DNA of 64,000 nucleotides from Sycobia sp. Sy_11 (GCA_018907035.1 JACCIC010000175.1:679501-743500), one strand, 5' to 3'; positions 1-10,377 are shown, counted from the stretch's first letter. The notes: generated by a model not told the origin, from the letters alone. Numbers and translations are program-made.

Positions 1-412
1 TGATGCGCTTCATAGAGAAAAATTTTACGTCAAGTTAGAGAACTAAAATCAATGTTCTGCACTACCGACATTTCAGGAACGTATCCACAATTGTATGAAA
101 ATTGTATGAATAGCCCCCTTTCATACATATGTATATATATATACTACGTCTATGTAGCGCTCGATGTTATACACGAAAGAATGTTCCTTATCAAAGCTTC
201 TTATTTCAGGATCATATTTCATTGCCTTGCTGTGTCGCGAGTAGTTGCGAGTAAAATGTAGCATCTCAAAGTTCGATAAGAAGTTGCCAGTACGTACATA
301 TGGCAATACTGAAATGCATTTTTGTCTTTTATAATAACTTTTCCGTTAACAAATCTTAAGATTCAAGGCGATACATATTACTAATATAGTAAAGATAATT
401 AAACATTATTCT
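1..412. other. AT-rich sequence, no gene seen
   Basis: Only short open frames rich in Tyr and Ile occur here, with no recognisable motif, no exon-like island and no RNA gene. Confidence 0.5.
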
Positions 413-435
413 TTAATAAATAAATAAATAAATAA

Positions 436-486
<51 letters not shown>
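413..486. repeat. (AAAT)n followed by (TA)n microsatellite
   Basis: Perfect AAAT tetranucleotides run into about 23 TA units. The tract ends exactly where the interspersed element starting at about 488 begins. Confidence 0.95.
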
Positions 487-487
<1 letters not shown>

Positions 488-696
488 TAGCATTCCCGTC
501 TCGGCTTCGTCCGAGATAATAATTTAACCGATTTCATAAACAATTCAATAATATCTAAGTAAAAAGTACTATTATATATACAAATCTATATTTCTATAAA
601 TAATTGACCGTAATTTATCTATCGTCCCTTCTGTATAAAAAGTTGCTTCAATGTAGCGTCGACTTCAAAAAGTTAATATTTTGCCAACCATTTTAT

Positions 697-700
<4 letters not shown>

Positions 701-749
<49 letters not shown>
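701..749. repeat. (TA)n microsatellite
   Basis: About 24 uninterrupted TA units. They separate the left edge of the putative element from its satellite array. Confidence 0.95.
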
Positions 750-752
<3 letters not shown>

Positions 753-779
753 TATTAAATACGGCTTCAATGGAAAAAA

Positions 780-975
780 TTGTACTTTCGAGTTCAAGCG
801 GTAGAAAAAACTGTGCAAGTGTCTCGAGACGACCTTTAGAGAGAACATCATGTTCGGACTATAGGAAATGTCTCGGGACGACTGCTATACAGAGTTTTGT
901 GTTGGGGAGGTGGAATACAATGTCTAGTTATCCCGGGACGACTCTTACGGGGAATGTGCGTGTTCGAATGATAGA
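780..975 (-). repeat. Satellite monomers in reverse orientation
   Basis: Blocks such as 'gtctcgagacgac', 'gtctcgggacgact', 'ttttgtgttgggga' and 'cttacggggaatgtg' are diverged reverse complements of the 60-bp unit that runs forward from about 985. About three degraded units are visible, so the array changes polarity near 975-985. Confidence 0.6.
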
Positions 976-984
976 ATACTAATC

Positions 985-1615
985 TCTTGATAGAAGTCGT
1001 AATGAGATACCTGGACATCATTTCTCACTAACTATACATGACACTCCCCGTAGAAGCCGTTCCAAAGCATCTGGAAATCGCATTCCATCATCCGAACACA
1101 AAACTCCCCGTAAAAGTTGACCCGATATACCTGAACTTCTTTTCCTATCAACTAAAAATGATACTCACCGTAGAACTCGTCCCGTCATACCTGGACATTA
1201 TCTTCTACCGTCCGAACACGAAATTCCCCGTAGAAGCCGTTCCAAATCATCTGAAAATCGCATTCCATCATCCGAACACGAAACTCCCCGTATAAGTTGT
1301 CCCAACGTACCTAAACATCGTTTCCTACCAACTAAAAAAAATAAAAAATAGTCCCGTTAGAAGTCGTCCCGAGAAAGCTAGCATGGCTTCCTAACGACTG
1401 AACACGATACGCCTCGTAGAAGTCGTTCGGAAAGAGTACCGTCTCAACATGAATCTTCCTATAGAAATTGATTTCCTCATATCTCGACATCGTTTTCTAT
1501 GAACTAAATATAATATTCCCCGTAGAAATCGCCCAGAGACACCTGGACATCGCATTCTATCATCCAAATACACAACTGCATATATAAATCGTCTTGAGGC
1601 AACGGGATATCGTTA
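985..1615 (+). repeat. 60-bp tandem satellite with 180-bp higher-order period
   Basis: The anchor 'actccccgtagaag' (variants actcaccg, attccccg) recurs at about 1043, 1103, 1163, 1223 and 1283, exactly 60 bp apart. More diverged units follow to about 1615. The monomers alternate in three types. The unit with 'gccgttccaaa' and 'cgcattccatcatccg' recurs after 180 bp (1050s and 1230s), as does the 'ccatcaactaaaaa'-type unit that follows it. Because 60 is divisible by three, an 85-codon frame stays open across 1038-1295 and encodes 20-residue repeats. I regard that frame as a by-product, not a gene. Confidence 0.85.
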
Positions 1616-2510
1616 TTAACCGCCCGTACATGCCAATACAATATTTCGCAGTAGAAACCGTATTTAAAATGTATATATATAACATGTACAATATAATATA
1701 CATACAATATATATTACATATTTCGTATATATTCGTTTTTTCAATTAAATACCGTGAATATTTTCGTGGTGATGCCAACTGAAATTCAAGCAAAATGGTA
1801 TGGCGAATAGCATATTTTTTAAGCAGACGATGGATATTTCCTTTTTATGCATAAGTGACGAATAATAGTTTCGAGGTTGTTGGCAAAAGAACCCTATTTT
1901 GCAATCATTTCTTTTGTTCAAACTAAAAAAAAACAGTCTCTTGTCACAATTCTGAAGTTACTATAATGTATAAAAACGAAAATATAATTGTCACAAATTA
2001 TATTCAGTATGATTTGGCATACAGAACCATTTTATAAGAGAAGGAGAAAGGAAGACAGAGAGACGGAGAGAGAGAGAGTATTTTTCACGTGAGAAAAATT
2101 CAAAAATATACAAAAATCAAAAGATATCCATAAGGTGTGAGAGTAGTGTCATATTAACCTGAAGAACAAAAAAAGTAATGCCGACTAACGCCGCACCTTC
2201 TTTAGGATACGAATCCCAAAGTCGGAGATGAACATTCGTTTGAGCTGGTCTGGTACTAATACTTTAAGCAGACTACATTAAATTGATGTTCGTGATTCAA
2301 GACGCCACCTAGTGGCCGCTGGTGAAACTGACCACTAAAACTGTTAACTTAATTTATTGTTAAAAGTAAAATGATTTTCAAGTAAAAACATAACTTATGT
2401 CCTTCCCAAGATAATAAAGGATCTATATGTCAAATTTCAGAACAATCGGTTCAGTACTTGTTTCGGTTATCGTGTACAAACAAAAACACGCTTTGTCTTT
2501 ATAAATTAGT

Positions 2511-2658
2511 AGGAAATAGGATAGGAAGTAGGAAGTAGGATAGGATAGGAAGTAGGATAGGATAGGATAGGAAGTAGGATAGGATATAATATGATATGAT
2601 ATGAAGTATGATATGATATGATACGGTATGATATGATATTATATAATATCATATGATA

Positions 2659-2701
<43 letters not shown>
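2511..2701. repeat. TAGGA/TATGA pentanucleotide array grading into (TA)n
   Basis: Units of TAGGA with interspersed GAAGTAGGA (2511-2588) change to TATGA units (2590-2660) and then to perfect TA (2661-2701). The step-wise change suggests expansion of successive variants. Confidence 0.9.
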
Positions 2702-2703
<2 letters not shown>

Positions 2704-4440
2704 ATACACTAGTTCATTAATTTCTAAAAAATTCTGTAAGAATATATAGAATTTAGAATATCTATTCGGAGCTTATAAAATTTGAATATAAACCAGTAAT
2801 CTTATCGCAGTGAAAAAAAAGTTTTTTCTAATTTATCTCTTAGCATCGGGAAATACAATTTCCATAAAAAATGTGCAATAAATAAAGTATGTGTAATAGT
2901 AAAAGTAGAAAAATTTTACAAACATTAGTAAAATCTACAATATTTATTTCATATAGTCTGTTGAAAACAAAAGATACGAATCCTTCATGTTTCGTGATTA
3001 AATTCTTTGTGCCACAAGTTTTTTGTGTGGCATTTCTAATGAACGACTGAGTATATATCTGTATTATTATTTAAAAAAATTTATATATTTAAAATAATAA
3101 TCAATAAAATTATTCCAAAATTCAGTTGTTTATATATTTATTCAAAAAATAGAATTGTAATACCCGAAACGAATTGATAGAGAAAGTTAAAAGACAGTAT
3201 AACATTGAAGCTTATAGGATTAACAATTATTGTTACCAATGATTCAGAAGGAAGTTTAGCTATATCACGAATAATATATAGTACATTAGTGGCTAAGGCT
3301 TTAGACTACGAATCAGAGCGTAACCTTTGGATTGACTCTTTGAGAACCGATTAGGTAAAAAATAGTTTTCAACGTACTCTTCAAAGAAATCAAAATCATG
3401 AAATTGTACAATTATATCTATATATACTATTCAAAATTAATAGAGGTTCAAAAAAATGAATTTGCCAATCATATCGTAACGTAAATTAATTGGGGGTTTT
3501 TTATAATCAAAAATTAATCAAAATTAATTTAAAAGGAATGGAATGAGTGTTAAAAATGCTGATTAGAAATCCACATTTTTGTATAAATAAATATATTAAA
3601 GGAGAATAAATTTATGTATTTAAATTAAATCTTATTAAATTGAATAAATAATTTGTTATTGGGATTATTTTTCTTTTATAAAAGTTTAATTTAATACTAC
3701 TGTCATATCATCTTGATACAATATTATACGATTTAATTTAATTTAATATTATTATTAATTTAATAATAATTATTAGTAGAAAGCATTATGTTTTCAGTAA
3801 TTGTAATAAATAAAATATCTTCTAAAATATTAAAACTTGATATTTATATTATTTCCTTATTTTGAATACTTCTAAAGATATTTTGCTGATTATAATTGTT
3901 ATTTCTTTGCTAATTTTTGTGCAAACATCATTTCACACCTATAAATCGAAAGCCATTTACAATACCGAATAAATGCAATTCATATATTTATACATTTATA
4001 GATGAGGGGCTACTGCGAATGAGAGTCAAGTTCTCCAAAAGTTCTCTTTGGGCTCTCTTCGAGCTCTCTTGCTTCTCTTCTGTAATACAACGCCAAGTAA
4101 ACACTACATCAAAGTTCATCTATAAGATTGTGTAGGCGATAAGAACGAGAGTCGAAGAGAACTGGAGAGAGCTAAAGAAAACCAGAGAACGTCCAATCTC
4201 ATTATATATTTTTAGGTAATTTTTAGATATTCGCGATATAATATCTAATTGTTCTTTCTTGAGATAAATATTTTTTAATAAATTCTATTGCGCGCAGGTG
4301 AGAACCGCGGGAAGTTTGATTAAAATTTACTTTGTCATAAAAATTTAATTTTTTTTTAAATTCTATATTATCTTGGAAAATAATCTTCAAATTAAAAAAT
4401 GAAAAAACTAACTTTCAATTTATGATTTAATTTTTCATAA
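2702..4440. other. AT-rich spacer
   Basis: No coding exon is recognised. It holds one degenerate tRNA-like segment (annotated separately) and an imperfect purine/pyrimidine inverted repeat. Pyrimidine-rich 'gttctctttgggctctc' near 4040 is mirrored by purine-rich 'gagagagctaaag' around 4165. Confidence 0.4.
3285..3345 (+). pseudogene. Degenerate tRNA-like segment (SINE head?)
   Basis: 'gtggctaaggctttagac' resembles a D-arm/A-box region. 'actacgaatcagag' resembles an anticodon arm with CGA. 'tggattgactc' resembles a mutated B-box. The acceptor stem is not convincing, so this is at best a decayed tRNA-derived SINE head. It could also be chance. Confidence 0.3.
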
Positions 4441-4618
4441 GAATTACATATTTGACACACCAAAAAGTTATGTGCTTTTTGGCTCTCACTGGCCGGTTCT
4501 TTTTGGCTCTCTCAAAATACAGCCAGTACGAGCAGCGAGAGCCGCAGCAGAGAGGCGGCAACAAGAAAGATCGGCTCAGAGAGCAGCAGTGTTTGCAAGG
4601 AGAAGAGGCCGAGGGGAA

Positions 4619-5461
4619 ATGGCGAACGAGCAGGAAATGAACATCGTTCTGCAGGGAGATGATTCTCATGAGAACGATATTCAGGCCGCGCTTCAGCGAC
4701 AGATTGTTGAACTTCGAGGGCCAAAAGAGCAGGCCGAGCGGGCCATGCTGCAACTAGAGTTGGTGCTCCAACAGGAGGAGTAGCTACGCCAAGATGTAGA
4801 ACAGGTCAGAGAAGCTGAGAGTCGTCGGTTCGCGGAGCAATTGGCTAGCCTTGAGCAGCAAATCCAACGGCTGCTGCCCTTAGGTGCACAACAGCATCTG
4901 CGAGCGACTGCTACAGACTCAGGAGAAAACTTGTCCATTTCAGTAGAGCGCTAATCACCACCAAGCATATCGTTATTCCAACCATCAACGCCAAGCGTGG
5001 AATCTTCGACAGCGCCGCAGCAGCGAGTATCAAGAAGCACTGGGGAGCAGAATCTTATTGAGCAACTGTTAGGAGCGCTGCGCCAGGAGAGAACAAATCG
5101 TCCCAGGGTATTATTCCAAGATGAGGCGGAAGCCCTTGGAAAATTTTCTAGAGACGATGAGACGCAGTCAGTAGGCGCGTGGATCTCTATGGTGGAAGAG
5201 GTCGCTCTCGCCAACGAGTGGACGCAGAAGGAGACATGTCTTGCGGCTAAACAAGCTCTAACAGGATCGGCAGAGAAGTGGATGGCTTCTCAATGGAGAG
5301 CTCGGTCGTGGGAAGAAATCGAACAGTGTTTGAGGAGCGCATTTGAGTGTCACATAAAGCAGGACAGAGTGTTCGAAAGACTCAGGCAAGGCAAGCCGGA
5401 GCGCGAGGAGCCACTTCAGCAGTACGCGCTTCGCATGCGAACTATTAGTAGCAGTTGTTGA
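4619..5461 (+). pseudogene. Gag polyprotein remnant of the gypsy-type element
   Basis: One frame runs from an ATG at 4619, rich in Gln and Glu and predicted coiled-coil in its first part, to a stop near 5459. It is interrupted by premature stops at about 4781-4783 and 4953-4955. The stretch from about 5120 to 5450 has the look of a gypsy capsid: a 'W' plus 'A..ALTGSAEKWM' segment and 'LRQGKPEREEPLQQY'. The reading continues in another frame after about 5460, implying a frameshift there. It is non-functional as it stands. Confidence 0.75.
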
Positions 5462-5495
5462 CGGCATTCCCGGCAACGGAATACAGAAGGTCTCC

Positions 5496-5819
5496 TTGTA
5501 TGCATGCAAAACCTTCGAGGAGCTGAAAAGAGCCATAAGCGTGTATGATACGGCAAGGAATGTATCACAGAGCGATCGTCAAGGACGTCGGGAAGAATTT
5601 TCAAGAAGACCGATCCAGTCCAAACAAGGAAAGCATCAATCGAAGCCAAGTAGATGCTTTAACTGCGGAAAGCCCGGTCACATCGGAAAAAACTGCCCCG
5701 ACAAGCCGCGGGGCGTGATCTGCTTCAAGTGCCAAAACCCAGGACACCTTGCGAGGGATTGCAGAGAGAAGAACAGCTCAGGAACAGTTAATTATATAGG
5801 CGGGAAAATGGGAGAGTAG
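5496..5819 (+). pseudogene. Gag nucleocapsid segment with two CCHC zinc knuckles
   Basis: Two CX2CX4HX4C knuckles lie in tandem at about 5655-5695 (CFNCGKPGHIGKNC) and 5719-5763 (CFKCQNPGHLARDC). They are preceded by a basic, Ser- and Gln-rich linker. Such knuckles bind the element's RNA during packaging. The frame is shifted relative to the upstream capsid part and stops at 5817-5819, before the protease. Confidence 0.85.
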
Positions 5820-6132
5820 TATCGGGATCACGCAGAAGCGGTCATCGGCGGAGTGAAAGTTACGGCACTGCTAGATTCGGGTGCGCTAGTAAACGTTATG
5901 AGAACCGATCTGTAGGAGGAGATAAACAGCCTTCTTGGAGAAAGCGCTCCAATGACGGAGTATATCGGGGAACTTAGTGGCTTCAGAAATATAACGGTAC
6001 GGCCGAGAGGCCGTGCAGTACTGTGCACGCTATTGAATGGGACGTAGTACGATCTAGATTACGTTATAGTTCCGAACGACACTACGGCAGAGAAAGTACT
6101 GTGTGGCGATCCGCTCAGAGATGTAGCGTGAG
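5820..6132 (+). pseudogene. Aspartic protease remnant
   Basis: In the frame continuing from the zinc knuckles, 'VTALLDSGALVNVM' at about 5857-5900 contains the LDSG(A) catalytic signature of retroelement aspartic proteases, which cut the Gag-Pol polyprotein. Stops occur just before it, at about 5911 and at about 6045, so no functional enzyme is encoded. Confidence 0.65.
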
Positions 6133-6156
6133 TAATGCTCGAGCGAGATAAAACGA

Positions 6157-6582
6157 TTGTGGAACCATTGCTCGGAGCAGCCTATATCCAATGAATATAA
6201 TTATATAGTTGTGAATATGAATATGAATATAGTTATATATGAATTTAACGTGGTTCCATTCGGCCTGGCGACGTCAGTGACCGTATTTACGCATTATATT
6301 CATTATGTGTTCAAGGATCTCGTTAGAGAAAAAGTGATACTTGTTTACATGGACGACGGCGTGATAAAAAGAGGCACTGAAAGAGAAGCCTTGGATAATT
6401 CGATACAGCTGCAAATTTTGGGCTCGAAATCAACTGGAAAAAGTGCCAGCTACTACGGAAACGTATCGAGTTTCTGGGCAATATCATCGAGAACAGAAAA
6501 GTTGAGCCGTCACCGTGTAAAACTGAAGCAATGGTTAATTATTACGAACCGAGGACGACGAAGCAGCTCCAACGCTTTCTAG
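6157..6582 (+). pseudogene. Reverse transcriptase palm fragment
   Basis: The ORF contains 'VVPFGLATSVTVF' followed by 'VILVYMDDGVI' near 6330-6365. The YMDD box holds two of the three catalytic aspartates of a reverse transcriptase. The fingers region upstream is missing or scrambled, and the frame departs from the RT consensus after about 6420. It is part of the gypsy-type element. Confidence 0.8.
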
Positions 6583-7230
6583 GGCTTGCGGGATATTTTC
6601 GGAAATTCATCCAGGAGTACGCCCGAATCGCAAAACCACTCAGCGACCTTCTAAAGAAAGACGGATTCTTCGAATTTGGTGGGAAGAAGCGTGATTCCTT
6701 CAGACGATTGAAACGAGCATTGGTCGTGGCACCAGTTCTACAGCTGTATCGTCAGGAAAGAGAAACGGAACTACATACTGACGCGTCACAAGACGGTTAC
6801 GGCGCTATCCTACTAAAAAGGTCACCGGAGGATCAACGGCTACATCTGGTGTATTACATGAGTAGGAAAACGAGCGATGCCGGAAAGAAGTACAGCAGTT
6901 AAGAGCTGAAGTTTCTGGCCGTGGTAAGATAGCTTGAAAAATTTCGTCATACCTGTGGGGGTTACGATTTAAGATCGTCACGGATTGTGCCGCTTTCCGG
7001 CAAACAATGGAAAAACGCGAACTCACACCACGCGTAGGACGGTAGATTATGCTGGTGGAAAACTTCGATTACATAATCGAACAACGCGTATGCAACACAT
7101 GGATGCGCTCAGCCGAGCTCCGTCGATTAGCCAGATTCAAGATACACTAGTGGAGAGGTTAAGAAAAAATCGAGGCCATCAAGAAACTGCTATAGACAGG
7201 GGAATTCAGGGACTACGAGTTGAAGCATGA
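6531..7230 (+). pseudogene. RT thumb/connection and RNase H remnant
   Basis: 'LQRFLGLAGYFRKFI' (about 6568-6612) is the hallmark of the gypsy RT thumb. 'TELHTDASQDGYGAILLK' (about 6766-6820) is the start of the RNase H domain, with its first catalytic Asp. A stop at about 6900 interrupts the domain, and 'MQHMDALSRAP' at about 7090 marks its C-terminal end. The homology stops near 7230. Confidence 0.8.
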
Positions 7231-7500
7231 AGGGAGACCGCTCGCTCTCCCCTTACCGCACTGTACCGCGCCTAATAGTTGCGCAGCGCCGTCGCCGCCT
7301 ACGGCCCGAAAGCGCTCGCGCGTCTTCGCAGTGCCACTGGCGCTTTCCCGCGCGCCGTGCCGCACCACGAAACCCTCGACGCTCCACCTTCGCCGCGCCG
7401 CTCGTGACTTCGCGAGTTCAATATAATGTAATTCACGCGAGACTATGTGCTCGTCGCATCCCCCCCTTCCCCCGTGGAGAGTGAAACGCGGATACATTAG
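7231..7500. other. GC-rich segment of unknown origin
   Basis: This abrupt CpG-rich stretch begins where the gypsy-type coding ends and fades by about 7480. Open frames exist on both strands but show no recognisable domain. It may be an LTR or leader piece of another element or a relocated promoter island. I cannot decide. Confidence 0.35.
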
Positions 7501-7601
7501 ATAATTTTACAAATATAAGAATTATACGGCCAAAAATACAATACAATACAATACTTTACTTAGCCGGACTCGGAGAAACGAATCGTGAGAAAACCCGTTT
7601 A

Positions 7602-8165
7602 TTATTTAGCATCGCAAATAAATAAAAAAAAAATCAAACCAGTAGGTTTTCCTACACGAACGGCTCCTGTCCTCGAATCGACGCGAATCAGCCACCGCAG
7701 GACGTCATGTCGGGCCCTAAATTCCCGCACTCCCGGCGGGATCACTATCTCCAGTCCATTCGGGATTTTTACCATCCTAGGCCGTGGGTTCTCCGATATG
7801 GGAATCCGACGGAATTCTTCCGCCGGGTTCGGAGGTACCTTGAAAGAAGTGTCCCGCTTCTGCCGATGGATTGGCGGGAGTGTTATTAGCGGCGGTGGGA
7901 ACGTTAGTGGTCGTGGGCGCGATTGCAGCCGCTCCAACCGCACCGTTGGCATCCTGGCCATAGCCTCGAGTACCGCCTTACTTGTTGGCTGGTACTCTAC
8001 CGCTGCCATTTTTGTTTGTGGGGTGGACTGAGGAAAATATCCCTCGTCATCAGCCACCTCTCCGAAATACGAGGTGTCTTGAGCGTCTAACCAGCACTCA
8101 AACTCCTCGTATAATTCGTGTGACAACATTTGGACTATTGCGTCCATTGTTCTATCACTGTTCAC
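7602..8165 (-). CDS. Unrecognised 187-codon ORF in retroelement debris
   Basis: This uninterrupted frame starts with Met at 8165 on the - strand and ends at 7602. The N-terminal part (about residues 1-50) is acidic. A proline-rich middle (about 80-105) contains 'PLTFPPPLITLPP', and the C-terminal part is basic. I do not recognise the family, and there is no transmembrane segment or zinc knuckle. It lies on the same strand as the integrase at 8690-9887 and downstream of it, so it may be a third ORF, a Gag piece or an LTR-overlapping frame of that element. It is intact while all neighbouring element genes are broken. Confidence 0.4.
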   Translation of the reverse strand: MNSDRTMDAIVQMLSHELYEEFECWLDAQDTSYFGEVADDEGYFPQSTPQTKMAAVEYQPTSKAVLEAMARMPTVRLERLQSRPRPLTFPPPLITLPPIHRQKRDTSFKVPPNPAEEFRRIPISENPRPRMVKIPNGLEIVIPPGVREFRARHDVLRWLIRVDSRTGAVRVGKPTGLIFFLFICDAK

Positions 8166-8689
8166 AGCATGGTTGGTACCCTACGGCGTGCGTGTTTACT
8201 TTATTTCCCGACTCGACAGTACGTTAGAGTTTAACGTCGAGGTAGGGAATATGCGTAAAGCACCCATGCCTATATACACAAAATTCTTTGTACACTTAAA
8301 CAATTTATGTATCGATGTATTATTATTAAATTCTGCGTCTTGGTCCTTAAGACTGTATGCTCCTGCGTGCGTAGAATATACATTCTCCATCGTGAGCCGC
8401 GGTTATTTAAAAAAAAAAAACCATTTCCTCCCGATTCATTTCCGAGCCGTACTGCCGATTTTTTTTTCGTATTGATTCTGAACCGATTTACATAACAATC
8501 TATTACGCATTTTACTTTTAATTTATACTTATACTAACGCTCGCTGTATACAAAATTATTTACACTGGTATCAATTAACTTAATATTACTTAACTATCCT
8601 ATTTTCTTATTATTATTGCCGACAATGTACAATATTTTACATATATACAAAATTAATAACTATCTAAATACAACATTCATGTATCGTAA
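8166..8689. other. AT-rich spacer, no gene seen
   Basis: It lies between the unrecognised ORF and the end of the integrase remnant. I see nothing coding. It may be the 3' untranslated or LTR region of the - strand element. Confidence 0.35.
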
Positions 8690-9887
8690 CCGGTGTACGG
8701 TTTTATGTCTTTGACATGAATTTTCTCGATTTATTTCCCATCTGCTCTTTGCAGATTAAATATAACTGGGGAAACTTTTTATTATTTCAAATGGCGTACT
8801 ATATTTCTTGCAAAGTTTTGCATTTATTTGATTGGCCTTATTTGAAAGTATATATTGGCGCTTTAGTACTAAGTCGCCAATATTCGGTCGCCAGTCTCTT
8901 CTACGTAAATCGTAATATTTTCTCTGTCGCGAGAAAGACTATGCTGTTACAATTTTTGCTAATTGTATAGCTTCTTGTAAATTTTTTATTCTGTCTTGCA
9001 TTCTGGTCTGTGATCAAGATCCTGCTTTCCGCTGTAGACTTCCTGGTACTTGAAGCTCGCGTCCGTAATTAATGTATGCTGGAGTATAACCTGTGCTATC
9101 ATGCATAGCCGTGTTATACGCGAAAGCAATTTCGCTCAAATAATTATCCCACGTCCGTTGTGATTTTCCTGTGTATTGTTTAATCATAGTTTTTATTATT
9201 CTATTAGCCCGTTCAACGGGGTTACATTGTGGCGAGTACGGTGGTGTAGTTCTATGTTCGATTTTCGCGCTTTTTAGCACTTGGCGAAATTCTTTCAAAA
9301 TAAACTGCCTTCCGTTATCGCTTATGATTACGCGCGGGCATCCGAAACGTAATATTATCTGTTCTTGGACGGCCCGTCCTATGGCGGCACCCGTTGCTTT
9401 TCTTAATGCTCTTAGCTCCAATCCATTTCGTAAGGCGATCTTGTATTACTAAAAGCATCGTATTTAAATTATTTGATCGTGGTAGTGGTCCTATTAAGTC
9501 GATAGCGGCCATCTCCCATAGCTGATCGACGTTCGTCGCATGCATCGTGCCAACTGGCGCTGCTTGCTGCGCTTTATGTTTCTGGCAGTTGATGCAGACA
9601 CGTACGTATCGGGTAGCTTCACGGAACATACCGGGCCAGTAGTAACATTTAGCTAGTTTTGCTAATGTTTTTGCTACACCTAGATGGCCCGCGACGGGAT
9701 CATCATGATTCTCTTGTAATATACGAGTTTTTTCATCTTCGGCTACGCAGATTTTCCATTCACTTGCTTCATCAGTATCGTTGAAGTCAAGTGAATGCAA
9801 CAAGTGACGGTATAATCTATCGTTTTCTATACGATAGTCCAGAAAACTCGCGGGTTTTCTTTGTACAGATTTGTACATTTTGCTCAA
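8690..9887 (-). pseudogene. Ty3/gypsy-type integrase remnant
   Basis: Reading on the - strand from 9887, an HHCC zinc-binding domain (HDDPVAGH ... CINCQKHK) is followed by a DDE integrase core. The first Asp is in 'AAIDLIGPLP', the second in 'VIISDNGRQF' and the Glu in 'NPVERANR'. The frame shifts around 9400-9430 and again after about 9014. Beyond that, degraded text ending near 'HVKDIKPYTG' (about 8690) matches a typical integrase C-terminus. Integrase inserts the element's cDNA into the genome. It is broken here. The RT and RNase H that should precede it are absent, replaced by the hairpin cluster. Confidence 0.8.
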
Positions 9888-10037
9888 CTGTACAACTGCT
9901 CCTTACGAAGCTTATAAATCCACGATACTTTCATATTTATTGTTCGATTAATTTCCAATATTCTTTTATATGTTGTCTACACGAATTCGCCTGTTCGGGC
10001 GCCATGTAACATAGTGCTTTGGTGAGAGCTAATTCGT

Positions 10038-10377
10038 GCTCCGGCTCAACCCACCTCGGTCCCGATCGCTCAGCCCGCCATCGAGTTCTTTTCACCCCGC
10101 CAAAGGCTATGTTCTAATTTTTACTTGCATAAGCAAATGGCTCCGGCTCAACCCGCCTCGACCCCTAGTCGCTCAACACGCCACTAGGTTCACTTGTACA
10201 AGTTCAATTTATGAATTCTTATTTTAATTATTCACGATGCGCACTGTACTTTGGCCTACGCTCAACCCGCCTAGGCCCTTGGTCGCTGAACGCGCCACCA
10301 AGTTTGTTCGACTACGTAATGTGTTGAGAAATCCAATTCTCACTCTCGCTCAACCCGCCAGAGTTCGAATTGGATTT
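10038..10377. repeat. Cluster of hairpins with a shared 13-nt loop
   Basis: Seven copies of a loop close to CGCTCAACCCGCC lie at 10043, 10067, 10145, 10170, 10259, 10284 and 10347 (start positions). Six are in pairs whose loops start 24-25 nt apart. Five are flanked by complementary arms that differ in sequence: CGAT/ATCG; CCTAGT/ACTAGG; GGCCTA/TAGGCC; CTTGGT/ACCAAG; and for the last copy an 18-nt arm pair (10329-10346 with 10360-10377) with two mismatches. Copies at 10043 and 10145 have only weak arms. No known family is recognised. Confidence 0.8.

Larger units (their letters stand above)
488..2510. mobile_element. Putative degenerate interspersed element hosting a satellite array
   Basis: The left edge, just after a (TA)n tract, has a small hairpin with arms TCTCGG (499-504) and CCGAGA (511-516). 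The right edge, near 2430-2508, reads like the 3' tail of arthropod non-LTR or SINE-type repeats: a 'cggttcagtacttg' block, then 'gtacaaacaaaaacacg', then a short AT-rich end beside a pentanucleotide repeat. A 60-bp tandem array occupies part of the interior. I see no reverse transcriptase or transposase. The boundaries and the single-element interpretation are inferred. It could equally be several repeats side by side. Confidence 0.35.
4616..7230 (+). mobile_element. Decayed Ty3/gypsy-type LTR retrotransposon (+ strand)
   Basis: Gag, two CCHC zinc knuckles, an aspartic-protease motif, reverse transcriptase and RNase H appear in the order expected for a gypsy-type gag-pol. Every part carries stops or frameshifts. 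The recognisable coding ends just after the RNase H region, near 7230, where a GC-rich unrelated sequence begins. No integrase follows, so the 3' end is lost. I could not identify flanking LTRs or a primer-binding site. The 'ggctctc' repeats around 4480-4520 might belong to the 5' leader, but that is a guess. Confidence 0.85.

Noticed and set aside
604..804. Frames with long Tyr-Ile repeats, here and at many (TA)n tracts (for example 22635-22934, 26554-26781, 62813-63193)
   Set aside because: They are translations of TA microsatellites with random flanks, not genes.
1038..1295. 85-codon frame of 20-residue repeats
   Set aside because: It is open only because the satellite period, 60 bp, is a multiple of three.
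10038..10377. CRISPR-like regular repeats
   Set aside because: The host is eukaryotic. The shared sequence is the loop while the arms vary in complementary fashion, and there are no spacers of constant length.
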